Source: Pseudomonas viridiflava
GTDB lineage: Bacteria; Pseudomonadota; Gammaproteobacteria; Pseudomonadales; Pseudomonadaceae
Length of the DNA stretch: 64,000 bases
NCBI RefSeq assembly: GCF_900601905.1
Contig: NZ_UWFA01000380.1
Location: 62,001 to 126,000 of the forward strand
Direction: 5' to 3'
The position numbers and the translations under genes were made by a program. The stretch's first letter is position 1. The number at the start of each line of letters is the position of its first letter. The notes under the pieces are model-generated. The model was not told where the DNA came from. It saw nothing but the letters and a program-made list of their open reading frames with translations, and did not search any database. Positions 47,649-56,498 of this stretch are shown here, piece by piece.

Positions 47649-48109
47649 CGTGTCTGGCAGTGCAGATCAAATACACCCTCGCTGATCTCGAAATTGATCG
47701 CCGAAATGCTGAACCCGAACTGCCCCCTGAGCCGACGCGTCGGCACGTCGGCTTCCAGCAGGGTCAGGTGACCCGACTGAAAGTTGGCCGAGTGATAAAT
47801 GATGTTTTTCCAGCGCGGCGTCTGGTTATAAACCACTCTGATCCTCGGCTCGCCAGGAATGTCATAAGTCCCCGGCGGCAACCCCTGATCGATAAACAGG
47901 CCGATGCAGGTCCGGGTGCGCCCCAGCTTGCCCTCGGCGATGACTTTCCAGATCCAGTGGCTCGGCAGTTCACCCAGTTCCAGGCGTAAGGTCAGCTCAG
48001 CCAGCACTGAAGTGACCATCAGGGGTTGCTGGCTGACCTGCGCCTGGAAACTGCCCGCGCAAGGCTGCGTATCAATCATGTATTTGCGGGACTTGGAGGG
48101 CATGCTCAT
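47645..48109 (-). CDS. Small beta-rich hypothetical protein of the island
   Basis: A 154-residue protein of unknown function. It appears rich in beta strands (PRIRVVYNQTPRWKNIIYHS; RRLRGQFGFSISAINFEI), lacks a signal peptide and membrane helix, and ends SEGVFDLHCQTR. The C-terminal pattern, G-x-F-x-F followed by I-x-x-G-x-F-D-L, faintly recalls small beta-barrel families, but no assignment is made. AGGAG stands 8 nt before the ATG at 48109. It is the last of three minus-strand genes with short gaps (65 and 103 nt), probably one operon with the two large Ig-like genes. Confidence 0.7.
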   Translation of the reverse strand: MSMPSKSRKYMIDTQPCAGSFQAQVSQQPLMVTSVLAELTLRLELGELPSHWIWKVIAEGKLGRTRTCIGLFIDQGLPPGTYDIPGEPRIRVVYNQTPRWKNIIYHSANFQSGHLTLLEADVPTRRLRGQFGFSISAINFEISEGVFDLHCQTR

Positions 48110-48212
48110 CAACCTTGCTCCTGGCGGGGTATTCGAAAGGGGCGTCGCAATCAGTGTGCGGCGCCCCGCAATTCTGTGGATTTCGCTCCGGCGTGGCGAC
48201 AACCTTCAGGTG

Positions 48213-50114
48213 TCAGCGGATGCCCACCCCCAGTGCGCCGTTATGCTCGAACACCTTGAAGTTGGCGCCCGTGACCAGGTTCTTGTTGAGGTACCACTTC
48301 ATCCCCACCAGGTTCTGCGCCGCCACCGTCGACGACCAGTATCTGGCGTTACCCATCGGCCAGCGACTGCCATAGGCATGGAAGATCTGGTTCAGCTCAT
48401 CAATGGTCGGGATGCGCAAACCGTGGCTTTGCGCAGCGGCTTTGATCTGCGCGTACTTGCCGCTGCCCAGTCCACCACAATGAATCACGCCGGTGACCGT
48501 GACCGGATAACTCGCGGTGTTGCCCAGCGCATCAGTCGCTGTAATCGTCGCCGTGCCGTTGCCGCGCACCGACGCCAGACCTTCAATATCCACTTGCGCC
48601 ACCTTGGTGTCGCTGGAGCTATAGCTATACGGCGCCTGCCCGCCGGATGCCGTGCGTTTGACCGTGGTCCCGGTCGGGAACGCGGGCAATAAATCCGGCG
48701 AACCCGGTATCAGATAAATCTTGCCACTGAGGGTGACCGGTGCTGGGTCCAGGGTGAGCCCCTGACTGACTCGCAAAAACAGTGGCGTCGAGACCAGGGC
48801 AGTGCCTGAACGAGTGACGGTATACGTCACACTCGCCGAACCGCCGATGCTCTGATTGATGAACGTCTTGGGCACATTGAACAGCAGCTCCACATTCGCG
48901 CCGACCACCTGAGCAGGCGTTTGATAGGCGCTGGCGCCTTGCCAATTGACCAACACACTGTCGCCGGTGCTCATGCCGTCATACCGCACCCTTACGGTGG
49001 CACCGGATTCCGGGATGTTGGACGGGTTGAGAATGCCGTCGGGGCCGACGGTGTCTATGTATGGGGCGGGGAGTAACGCAATACCCGCCTGAATCTTCAG
49101 CGCCAGGGTCGCTGACGTCTGTTCGACCCCATTGGCGCGGATAACCCTGTAGTCGATGCTGACCGTCTGGCCTTTGTTCGCCTCGACCAGCACTGCCGAG
49201 AACAGCAGCGCCAGCTCTTTACCCGCCTCGGCATCGGCGATGGTTTTTTCCTTGCTGTCGCTACCCCTTGGCCCATTCCATTGCACGACGACCCTGTCAC
49301 CGACGCCCAACTCAGCACTCGCGCCCACTGCCACCGTTGCGCCGTTGACCGCATTCGCCGGGTCCAGCACATCGCCAGTAGCCTCTTTGACTTCAGGCAG
49401 CGGCAGCTCAGGCAACACCTGTAACAGCAGCGCTACCTCAATGGCCTCAGAGTCCATCGACAGATTGCCCGCCAAGTCTGTCACCGTGTAATACACGGGT
49501 GCCTGGATATCGCCAATGCGCTCCAGAAATTCGCGCGCGAACTCCACCTCCACCCGGCGCAACCCCATGTCGCCCTGATCGACAATCGCCACCGGCCCCT
49601 CGACATTGCCCCAGTAACTGCGAATGACGTCGCCTTCTTTCATGTCGTTGTAACTGGCGATCAAGCCTTTGAGTACATTGCCCATGGCTTCCAGTTCGGC
49701 GGAGGTCAGGCCGTTCTGGATAGAGGTGGGGAAGATGATCGGAGCGATCAGCGGGTCGCCGGGGGCGGTGCGGTCGATTTGGATTTGTGTAGTAAATGAG
49801 TCGTCAGTAATTTCGCTAAAAGGATTTTTTGTTCTGTAACCCACGTCATGCAGGCCTTCGGTCAATAGATCAACGGGGATCTCAAGTGTCAGGAGGTCGC
49901 CTGGCAACTCATCAGTGATTATCTTTTCCGAACCTACCAAGGCACCATCGAGCAAGAGCTGATAAGTAAATTGAGGTCGGGCTGCTGCCCAGACTTCAAA
50001 TTCTACGGCCACAGGCGCAGTCAGGAATTCAATAGGGATGATGCCGTTATCCAGTGCGATTGGGATTAAGGGTGCTTTCAGTTCTGGAGACTGAACTTTG
50101 ATTTCAGAAAACAT
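48213..50114 (-). CDS. Multi-domain Ig-like protein with a C-terminal lectin-like domain
   Basis: A 633-residue protein. Residues 33-232 form module A, shared with three other island proteins (VWAAARPQFTYQLLLDG; IQIDRTAPGDP; VYYTVTDLAGNLS). Residues 236-342 and 347-450 are two copies of module B (GDRVVVQWNG, GDSVLVNWQG). Residues 453-540 resemble a BIG2 Ig-like domain (VAQVDIEGLASVRGNGTATI). The last 90 residues (GLRIPTIDELNQIF, NARYWSST) resemble the C-type-lectin-like ends of intimin/invasin-type adhesins. No signal peptide, membrane anchor or barrel is visible, which is odd for an adhesin-like architecture. The ATG at 50114 (MFSEIKVQ) has AAGGA upstream; an upstream in-frame start would add 20 unlikely residues. 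Confidence 0.8.
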   Translation of the reverse strand: MFSEIKVQSPELKAPLIPIALDNGIIPIEFLTAPVAVEFEVWAAARPQFTYQLLLDGALVGSEKIITDELPGDLLTLEIPVDLLTEGLHDVGYRTKNPFSEITDDSFTTQIQIDRTAPGDPLIAPIIFPTSIQNGLTSAELEAMGNVLKGLIASYNDMKEGDVIRSYWGNVEGPVAIVDQGDMGLRRVEVEFAREFLERIGDIQAPVYYTVTDLAGNLSMDSEAIEVALLLQVLPELPLPEVKEATGDVLDPANAVNGATVAVGASAELGVGDRVVVQWNGPRGSDSKEKTIADAEAGKELALLFSAVLVEANKGQTVSIDYRVIRANGVEQTSATLALKIQAGIALLPAPYIDTVGPDGILNPSNIPESGATVRVRYDGMSTGDSVLVNWQGASAYQTPAQVVGANVELLFNVPKTFINQSIGGSASVTYTVTRSGTALVSTPLFLRVSQGLTLDPAPVTLSGKIYLIPGSPDLLPAFPTGTTVKRTASGGQAPYSYSSSDTKVAQVDIEGLASVRGNGTATITATDALGNTASYPVTVTGVIHCGGLGSGKYAQIKAAAQSHGLRIPTIDELNQIFHAYGSRWPMGNARYWSSTVAAQNLVGMKWYLNKNLVTGANFKVFEHNGALGVGIR

Positions 50115-50179
50115 CGTTATAGTCCTTGTATTCGTTCTGAGGAGCGGCTGCGAGCCTCTAGGCCCGCAGCGCATCTACC

Positions 50180-52057
50180 TTATCGGAAGGTGCAAGTTAA
50201 TTCTGCGGAGTCAAGCATATGTACTGGCGCGCGTGTCACTGTAGAGCTTACCGCGCTTTGATTGCTGCCCGGCGGCGGCTCAACTTTGATGCTGGCTTCT
50301 GCGAAACCGGTACAGATCATTCTCAAGTTGCGGTACGGAACGGTGAATGTGTAACCGTCAACAATGTCGAATTCATCCAGTTCCCGTGCCGCTGTATAAT
50401 TGGATACTTCAATAGGATTGTTGTCGTCATCAAACCCCTTGAACGTCAACGTTACTTTTTGGTCCTTGGCAATATTGATATATGGAGCAACGATCAGGTC
50501 GGCACCATTTGGGTTCAATACGGGTGCGATGTAACCGCCCGAGTTTAATCGGAATGGCGGGCCCTCCAATCCATCGGGTCCACCCGGAAGTTCTTCTTTG
50601 GACCGGACCACAACTTGCTGTATTGGAGCCTTGGCAGCGTTGGGGTTTCCGGTTCTCGTCAGGGTGAAATAAACCGGGATTTCAACACCTGTGCCTTGAA
50701 GCTTGAGGATGTCGTTATCAATGGGAATGATTAGATTTTTTGCTGCGCTGACATCGCTCGCCTTGATTTGATACCACTGAGGTTTCCGTTGTTCACCCCA
50801 ATAGAGGTTAAGGTCATCGCTGACTTGGAAGTCGCTATTCCAAGTCACGATCCCGCGAGCATTCAGCTCGTAATCATCTTCATCGATAAAATTATCGGTG
50901 GTGTCCGGGTTTTCAACACTGGTCCCCTGAATAGTCAGGACTGTCAGAGGAGTGGTGATTGGAAGTGTGAGAAAAACATCCACTGTGCTGGTGATGGAGT
51001 TACCGACGACTTCGTTTTGCCGGGATACTTCATAGGAGACATTTACCTCCCCAGCTGGCAGGGCGTTAATGGTGTCAAATGGCACTCGTAGAGAAACTAC
51101 AATATCTTCATCTTCGTTACCTGGCGGCAAGCTCACAGGAAGCATGGGGTTGCTCTCGCCCCAGAACAGCCGGATCTGGTCCAGAGCGCTAGCGCCTTCG
51201 TAGTGTGGAATATCGACCTGGACGCCGATCTGGGCTTCGGCATGGTCGATCAAGTCTCCCAGGGCAGGGTCGATGATCGGGGCGGGAAAGTCCGAAGGGA
51301 TTTCCTGCAGCCTCAACGTGACGGGCACTGGATTGGATTCGATGGACAGGTTTCCTGCACGGTCTCGTACCCGGTAGGTGACCAACTGCTCCTCTTCGCC
51401 AAGACTTTCCAGAAAGTCTTTAGTGAAGGTCACTGTGACCTGGTTCAGGCCCATGTCATCCTCATCAACGTCCGCATTAGGCCCCTCGGTTTCACCCCAT
51501 AGCGTCTGGATGTGGTCGTGCTTGGCCATGCCGGTATATCCGGCAATATGCGCCTCCAGTTTTCCGCCCAGTTGCGCGAGTTCCGCGGCGGTCAGGCCGT
51601 TTTGCACTTCTGGTGGGAATTGGATCTGGCTTAACTCCGGCGATCCCGGTTCTGTTTTATCAATCACAACGCTGTAAGGGAACGACCGGTTTGCGACTTC
51701 GCTGAACGGATTGACCGTCCTGTATTGCAGTGTATGGATGCCTTCCGAAAGTAGCCTGACGGGAATTTCCAGCGTCAGAGGGTCGCCTGGCTTTTCATCA
51801 TCAAGAATAAACTTGATAGGACCTTGAGCTTCATTATTCCAAACTAGCTGATAAGCAAAGGTAGGGCGCGCAGCGGGCCAAACCTTTAACGTAACGACGA
51901 CCGGATTTTCCAGTGCGGCGACGGGTAGTAGTCCAGGAGTGTCCTCGTCGTGGAATGCAACCGGCACGTCGGGTTTCTCATGAATGATTGTCTCTTTACC
52001 GCCTCGGCGAGTTTGATAGTGCGGAATGATTCGCGGTTTTTGCTGTGTGGTGTTCAT
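50180..52057 (-). CDS. Multi-domain Ig-like paralogue
   Basis: A 625-residue protein. After a polar N-terminal tail (1-53), module A occupies 54-250 (VWPAARPTFAYQLVWNN; VVIDKTEPGSP; VTYRVRDRAGNLS). Three diverged module-B-like domains follow (about 256-363 with DQIRLFWGE, 372-485 with DDLNLYWGE, 502-622). It lacks the lectin-like end of its neighbour and has no signal peptide. The DNA is visibly poorer in G+C than the core genes, suggesting acquisition. It is the first gene of the minus-strand unit running to 47645 and is divergent from the autotransporter gene. Function unknown. Confidence 0.8.
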   Translation of the reverse strand: MNTTQQKPRIIPHYQTRRGGKETIIHEKPDVPVAFHDEDTPGLLPVAALENPVVVTLKVWPAARPTFAYQLVWNNEAQGPIKFILDDEKPGDPLTLEIPVRLLSEGIHTLQYRTVNPFSEVANRSFPYSVVIDKTEPGSPELSQIQFPPEVQNGLTAAELAQLGGKLEAHIAGYTGMAKHDHIQTLWGETEGPNADVDEDDMGLNQVTVTFTKDFLESLGEEEQLVTYRVRDRAGNLSIESNPVPVTLRLQEIPSDFPAPIIDPALGDLIDHAEAQIGVQVDIPHYEGASALDQIRLFWGESNPMLPVSLPPGNEDEDIVVSLRVPFDTINALPAGEVNVSYEVSRQNEVVGNSITSTVDVFLTLPITTPLTVLTIQGTSVENPDTTDNFIDEDDYELNARGIVTWNSDFQVSDDLNLYWGEQRKPQWYQIKASDVSAAKNLIIPIDNDILKLQGTGVEIPVYFTLTRTGNPNAAKAPIQQVVVRSKEELPGGPDGLEGPPFRLNSGGYIAPVLNPNGADLIVAPYINIAKDQKVTLTFKGFDDDNNPIEVSNYTAARELDEFDIVDGYTFTVPYRNLRMICTGFAEASIKVEPPPGSNQSAVSSTVTRAPVHMLDSAELTCTFR

Positions 52058-52399
52058 TTTTTATTCCTGGGTGGTGGTTGTGTTTCATGCAGGGTTACCC
52101 ATTAAGAAAATATGGATTGCCCATCACTACTTGAAGAAACCGATGCAGTAACTGAGTGCTGTGTGGGTTCAAGTTAGGAATAGAAATAATCGTTTTTTTC
52201 GGCTGACGTCAACCAAGGGTGGTAGATAAATTTTACCTTTCTGAGTATTTCCGAAATCTCCTACAAAACTCGCACGTATGTAGGAATCGGGAAGTTATTT
52301 TTGGGAAATTTCTTACAAAAGTTAATCTGTACCTGTCGTCAGCTTCATGATTAATTTGAGCAGCATGCGTCTTCTGTTTTTGATCGGAAGGAGAAACTC
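52058..52399. promoter_or_regulatory. AT-rich divergent promoter region with a repeated motif
   Basis: 342 nt without a gene, between the 625-residue Ig-like gene and the autotransporter gene. Two near-identical copies of the motif AATCTCCTACAAAACT (52255-52270) and AATTTCTTACAAAAGT (52307-52322) lie 52 bp apart. The first also forms an inverted pair TCCTACA/TGTAGGA with 52279-52285. The same core recurs in the two other long island gaps. Promoter hexamers were not assigned. Confidence 0.5.
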
Positions 52400-54694
52400 G
52401 TGTCTTGCAGGGTAGTTAGATGGAATGTTGGAGTAGGGCGTGCAATGGTGTTTTTGATTGCTGTCACGCCCAGTGCGGGTGCTTGGGCTGCTCAGTGGGA
52501 TTTACCTAAAGAACAGCAAGTCAGTGGAGATGGCCATGCAATCTTTATTGGGAGCGAAAAAATAGAAACAGTGCCTGTGGATGGAGTGATTAAGACAGTC
52601 ACGGCGTCCACGCCGGTACAGTCTTATAACGTTCGCACGAACGGAGTTCTCAATATCATTGATGGTGGCATCATTAATTCTGCGATAGCTTGGGGGTCGA
52701 CAATAAATGTCAGCGATGGCAGGGTTAACGCAGGCGTCTATCTGTCCGGTAGTCAAGCGCTCATGGAGCGGTCGGTGATCCGGAGTGATACCGGGTCCGC
52801 GCTGCGACTTGGCCCTGCCGATGAATATCGAGACCAGGGCTCTGAGGCAATGGTGAACTCTAGCGATATTTCAGGAGTAGGGAATGCGATAAATTTAGGC
52901 GCCAACAGCACAGTGAAACTCGCTAATAGTCGTGTCTATGGCGCCGAGTCCGCACAGAATAGAGGTAGCGGGATCGGTGTTATAGGGGCAAAACTTCTTT
53001 TAGTGTCCGAAAACAGCAATGTTCGCGGTAATTATCACGGGATAAACATTGCCTATGCCACCGGCAGTGGGGGCGAAGATGTTGAGGGTAAAAGTACAGT
53101 GGTCATTGATGGGTCGACTGTAGAGGGTGTCAAAGGTGCCGCCATCAAGGTGGATCATCCTGGCTATAACGAGGGGACTATCGCCGACCTTACCATTCAA
53201 AACAGATCAACGCTGTTGTCCGGGAACGGCAATCTGCTGGAGGCCAATGAGCAGAGCACGGTAAATTTGAAGGTCGATAACAGCGACCTCACTGGCAATC
53301 TCGTTGCTGACGAGACGAGTACCCTGAACATCACCCTGCAAAACAACGCGCAACTGACCGGCAATATCGTCAATGGCAAGCAGCTGGCTTTCAACTCGGG
53401 AGCGCGCTGGACGTTGACAGACAACGCTCAGGTCAGCTCCCTGAGCCTGGATGGCGGGCGAGTGAGTTTTGGCGAAGGGGCTTTCAAAACCTTGAGCCTG
53501 AACGAGCTTTCCGGCAGCGGCACGTTCGACATGCGAGTCCACCTGGATCAACGCGAGGGGGATTTGCTGAAGGTCAATGGCACGGCCAGCGGTGATCACC
53601 AGTTGCGGGTCAAAAATACCGGGATCGAAGTGGTTGAGCCGGATATGCAGCCGTATCTGCTGGTGGACACCAACGGCGGCGATGCGCGTTTTTCGCTGGC
53701 GGGTACGCGGGCTGATCTAGGGGTGTTTTCATACGAGCTGGAGCAGCTCGGGGATGACTGGTACCTCGTCGGCTCGGGTAAAACCATCAGCCCTTCCACC
53801 CAGAGCGTGCTGGCCCTGTTCAACGCGGCGCCCACTATCTGGAGCAGCGAGCTGAGCACGTTGCGCAGTCGTATGGGTGAAGTACGCGGCAAAGAGCAGG
53901 CGGGCGGCTGGATTCGTGCGTATGGCAGCCGGTTCAATGCCAGCACCAGTGATGGAGTGGATTACCGTAATAGCCAAAGCGGGCTGTCCCTTGGGGCTGA
54001 TGCGCCGTTGCCGGTAAGTGTCGGTCAGCTGTCGTTGGGTGTGATGACCGGTTACAGCAAAAACAACCTGGACATCGGTCACGGCACCAGTGGCAAGGTC
54101 GGCAGCTACTACGTCGGCGCTTACGGCACCTGGCTGCTGGAGGATGGCTACTACCTGGACGGCGTGCTCAAACTCAACCGCTTTCGCAACGAGTCAAAAG
54201 TGGCCATGAGCGATGGGGGCAAGGCGAAGGGCAATTACGAAAGCACCGGTATCGGCGGTTCGCTGGAGTTCGGTCGACACATCAAGTTTGCCGGTGACTA
54301 TTTCCTGGAGCCGTTCGCGCAGCTGTCCAGCGTGTGGGTGCAGGGCGATAGCTACGCCCTGGACAACGGCATGCGCGCCGACAATGACCGTACCCAGTCG
54401 GTGCTGGGCAAAGTCGGGACGTCGGCGGGGCGCAGCATTGCGCTGAAGGATGGCAGCGTGTTGCAACCCTACCTGCGAGTGGCGGCCGCGCACGAGTTCT
54501 CCCGCAAGAACGAGGTCCAGGTCAATGAAGCCCGCTTCGATAACCAACTGTCGGGCTCCCGGGCAGAAGTGGGGGCAGGGGTTTCGGTGTCGTTGTCCGA
54601 GCGTCTGAAATTGCACGCTGACTTTGACTATATGAAAGGCAAGGGCGTGGAGCAGCCATGGGGCGCTAATGTGGGGTTGAAGCTGGCGTTTTAA
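52400..54694 (+). CDS. Autotransporter with outer-membrane beta-barrel (type Va secretion)
   Basis: A 764-residue protein. A signal peptide is clear (RAMVFLIAVTPSAGAWA, cut before AQWDLP). The passenger (about 30-470) is a repetitive right-handed beta-helix of pertactin type (GVLNIIDGGIINSAIAWGST; LDGGRVSFGEGAFKTLSLNE). The C-terminal autotransporter barrel begins near 500 (RMGEVRGKEQAGGWIRAYGS) and ends with the expected aromatic residue (GANVGLKLAF). No protease or lipase motif is seen in the passenger, so adhesion or surface display is likelier. The start is GTG at 52400, with GGAAGGAG just upstream. The 5' half looks poorer in G+C than the barrel-encoding half. Confidence 0.93.
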   Translation: MSCRVVRWNVGVGRAMVFLIAVTPSAGAWAAQWDLPKEQQVSGDGHAIFIGSEKIETVPVDGVIKTVTASTPVQSYNVRTNGVLNIIDGGIINSAIAWGSTINVSDGRVNAGVYLSGSQALMERSVIRSDTGSALRLGPADEYRDQGSEAMVNSSDISGVGNAINLGANSTVKLANSRVYGAESAQNRGSGIGVIGAKLLLVSENSNVRGNYHGINIAYATGSGGEDVEGKSTVVIDGSTVEGVKGAAIKVDHPGYNEGTIADLTIQNRSTLLSGNGNLLEANEQSTVNLKVDNSDLTGNLVADETSTLNITLQNNAQLTGNIVNGKQLAFNSGARWTLTDNAQVSSLSLDGGRVSFGEGAFKTLSLNELSGSGTFDMRVHLDQREGDLLKVNGTASGDHQLRVKNTGIEVVEPDMQPYLLVDTNGGDARFSLAGTRADLGVFSYELEQLGDDWYLVGSGKTISPSTQSVLALFNAAPTIWSSELSTLRSRMGEVRGKEQAGGWIRAYGSRFNASTSDGVDYRNSQSGLSLGADAPLPVSVGQLSLGVMTGYSKNNLDIGHGTSGKVGSYYVGAYGTWLLEDGYYLDGVLKLNRFRNESKVAMSDGGKAKGNYESTGIGGSLEFGRHIKFAGDYFLEPFAQLSSVWVQGDSYALDNGMRADNDRTQSVLGKVGTSAGRSIALKDGSVLQPYLRVAAAHEFSRKNEVQVNEARFDNQLSGSRAEVGAGVSVSLSERLKLHADFDYMKGKGVEQPWGANVGLKLAF

Positions 54695-54730
54695 ATCGCT
54701 ATCGGATTCACCCATAGCGGCACAAGCGCG

Positions 54731-54762
54731 ACCCTCGATGAGTATTCATCGGGGGTTTTTAT
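54731..54762 (+). terminator. Terminator after the autotransporter gene
   Basis: CCCTCGATGA pairs with TCATCGGGGG around GTAT, followed by TTTTTATT. Confidence 0.85.
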
Positions 54763-54806
54763 TGGGCTCGGCTTTTACTAAGGTTGATGGGCTCTGGCCG
54801 CCGGGA

Positions 54807-55391
54807 TCAGGACGCTTTCCGGTGGTCTTTTTGCCGGGGTGCTTTCGGAGGCGTCGGGCCATCGCCGACCGTCACCCGGGTTTTCGGCGAAACACCCACC
54901 AGGAAGGGGCCGCGATGAACTTCGTAATAGAGCTCAACCTGGCCAAAGTGCTGGTGGTTCATCAGGCTGTAGCTGATGCACAGTATTCGCACCGTGGTTT
55001 GTTTGTTGATCGAGGGCAGCAGCAGTTTGGTCGAGGACTTGTTCAGGCCCCAGTAGAACACCAGGTTGTCCCCGAACTTCATCGAGGAGGTGCCGGGAAT
55101 CTGCACATTGATACCGTTCAACGCCTGTTCGTAAGTAATGGAGTTGGGCCGCACATGTGCGAGCTTCGGGGCCTTGAGGCTCCGCGAGATATTGACATTG
55201 GGGTGCCACACTGGCGGATCGCTCACCTCAGGCACCATGGCGCTTTGGAGCCCCGGCGCTTCAGTCTCGGAGGTTTCGGCATCCCCGGCCGAAGGGGCGT
55301 AGTGCGGTCTCGCTTCTGAACAGTGCTCGATGAGGTCGCTCTGGGGCTTGGGTTTGTTCAGTGGCTTGTCGTCGGAGAACTTATCGTCCAT
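54807..55391 (-). CDS. Single-module Ig-like paralogue with a disordered N-terminus
   Basis: A 194-residue protein. Residues 1-60 are polar and acidic and look unstructured (MDDKFSDDKPLNKPKPQSD). Residues of about 66-180 match one module B of the large island proteins (KAPKLAHVRP; KFGDNLVFYWGLNKS; GQVELYYEVHRG). The tail is basic and proline-rich. No signal peptide. AGGACGATGAG precedes the ATG. It is convergent with the autotransporter gene and preceded by a 417-nt gap containing a GacA-like dyad. Function unknown. Confidence 0.78.
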   Translation of the reverse strand: MDDKFSDDKPLNKPKPQSDLIEHCSEARPHYAPSAGDAETSETEAPGLQSAMVPEVSDPPVWHPNVNISRSLKAPKLAHVRPNSITYEQALNGINVQIPGTSSMKFGDNLVFYWGLNKSSTKLLLPSINKQTTVRILCISYSLMNHQHFGQVELYYEVHRGPFLVGVSPKTRVTVGDGPTPPKAPRQKDHRKAS

Positions 55392-55648
55392 CTCATCGTC
55401 CTGAATAATTGATTGACTCAGCTGATAGGAAGTTAAACAGTGCCGATCCCTGGCGTGGGTGGGCGTATTAAAGTGATCTGTAGCGAACAGGTCAAGTCAG
55501 ACAAGTCCGAATATGTTCGCTGTAATTGTCCAGTTGATAGTGGGTCATCGATAAGTTCGGCTTGGGTCTGATTTATTAAGAATTGCGCGCAAAGGTGCGG
55601 AATTAAAGGCTGGGCTGGTGTTGAGTTAGTGTGCGCTGCGTGGCAGTT

Positions 55649-55666
55649 TGTAGGGCGGGTACTACA
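55649..55666. promoter_or_regulatory. GacA-box-like dyad
   Basis: TGTAGGGCGGGTACTACA matches the GacA upstream activating sequence TGTAAG-N6-CTTACA at 9 of 12 fixed positions with the correct 6-bp spacing. It lies about 258 nt before the 55391 start. Confidence 0.35.
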
Positions 55667-55746
55667 GCCTTTGTTGTCAGTGACCGAATATCAGAATTTT
55701 GAAGGATTGTAATACTGGTAGTGTCGAATTTTCATTCAATACAGCG

Positions 55747-55778
55747 AAAAAAGTCCTGCACGCAATCACGTGCAGGAC
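55747..55778 (-). terminator. Terminator of the tandem 220-residue genes
   Basis: On the minus strand GTCCTGCACG pairs perfectly with CGTGCAGGAC around a 6-nt loop, followed by six T residues, 31 nt after the stop at 55809. Confidence 0.92.
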
Positions 55779-55808
55779 CTCATTTCAAGCATTCAAATGG
55801 AGGGTGGG

Positions 55809-56471
55809 TTATCGCTGGATGGTCAGCTCAACCGATTGCGCCAAGAGCGAGCGGTTTCCCGCCCGATCTGTGACGTGGTAGGTGATGTTCACTTTGTCGC
55901 TGTACAAGCCTTCGAGCAGTTCTTTGGTAAAGCTGATTTCGATGGGGGTGGTGGTCAGGTTTTCCGCGCGGACGCGGAAGACAGGACCAGGGTTGCCGTT
56001 GCATACGGTCTGGACCATATCGCCAGCTGCCAGCCCGGCATAGCCCGGGACTCGGCCCTTGAGAAAATCGCCGAAGCTGGCATTGGCAAAGATCATCTGC
56101 GCCATCAGCGGGGCGCCCGGCGGTGAGCGGTCAATTATCAGGGGTGTGGTGGGCGAGTATTCAGAAACTCCGTTGTTGTGGTTGGTTGCCCGGTAACCCA
56201 GTTCGTATTGACCGTCGGCGCCAAGGAGTGTCGAATCAAGCTTAAACGCGACGACGTCTCCCGGTTGGTAAAGATCCGACATGCTCCAGACGTCACCCAC
56301 CGGCTCCCCATCGAGGCTCAGTTGCACGTAAAAGCCAGGCTGCATGGCGTTCCATAGCGTGATCTCAACCTCTACGGACTCTCCAAGGTCGCAAGTGCGC
56401 AACAAACCATCGACGGTGGATGCAAGGGGAACTATGGGGGCGTTAAAACCAAATTTCTGTGATGTCTTCAT
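55809..56471 (-). CDS. Module-A Ig-like paralogue (second of tandem pair)
   Basis: A 220-residue protein made of module A alone: a short N-terminal tail (MKTSQKFGFNAPIVPLAST), a first beta-sandwich (VEVEITLWNAMQPGFYVQLS to PLIIDRSPPGAP), and a second one ending SDKVNITYHVTDRAGNRSLL. It is a clear tandem duplicate of the 56499-57161 product and corresponds to the first 200 residues of the two large proteins. No signal peptide. It lies 27 nt after its twin, and a strong terminator follows. Function unknown. Confidence 0.8.
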   Translation of the reverse strand: MKTSQKFGFNAPIVPLASTVDGLLRTCDLGESVEVEITLWNAMQPGFYVQLSLDGEPVGDVWSMSDLYQPGDVVAFKLDSTLLGADGQYELGYRATNHNNGVSEYSPTTPLIIDRSPPGAPLMAQMIFANASFGDFLKGRVPGYAGLAAGDMVQTVCNGNPGPVFRVRAENLTTTPIEISFTKELLEGLYSDKVNITYHVTDRAGNRSLLAQSVELTIQR

Positions 56472-56498
56472 GAGCTTTTCTCAAACGTTTATATGGGG

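Larger units (their letters stand above)
55392..55808. other. 417-nt intergenic region of the island
   Basis: No gene is supported. It contains the terminator of the upstream minus-strand gene (55747-55778) and an 18-bp dyad (55649-55666) upstream of the 194-residue protein gene. The rest is AT-rich. Confidence 0.7.
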
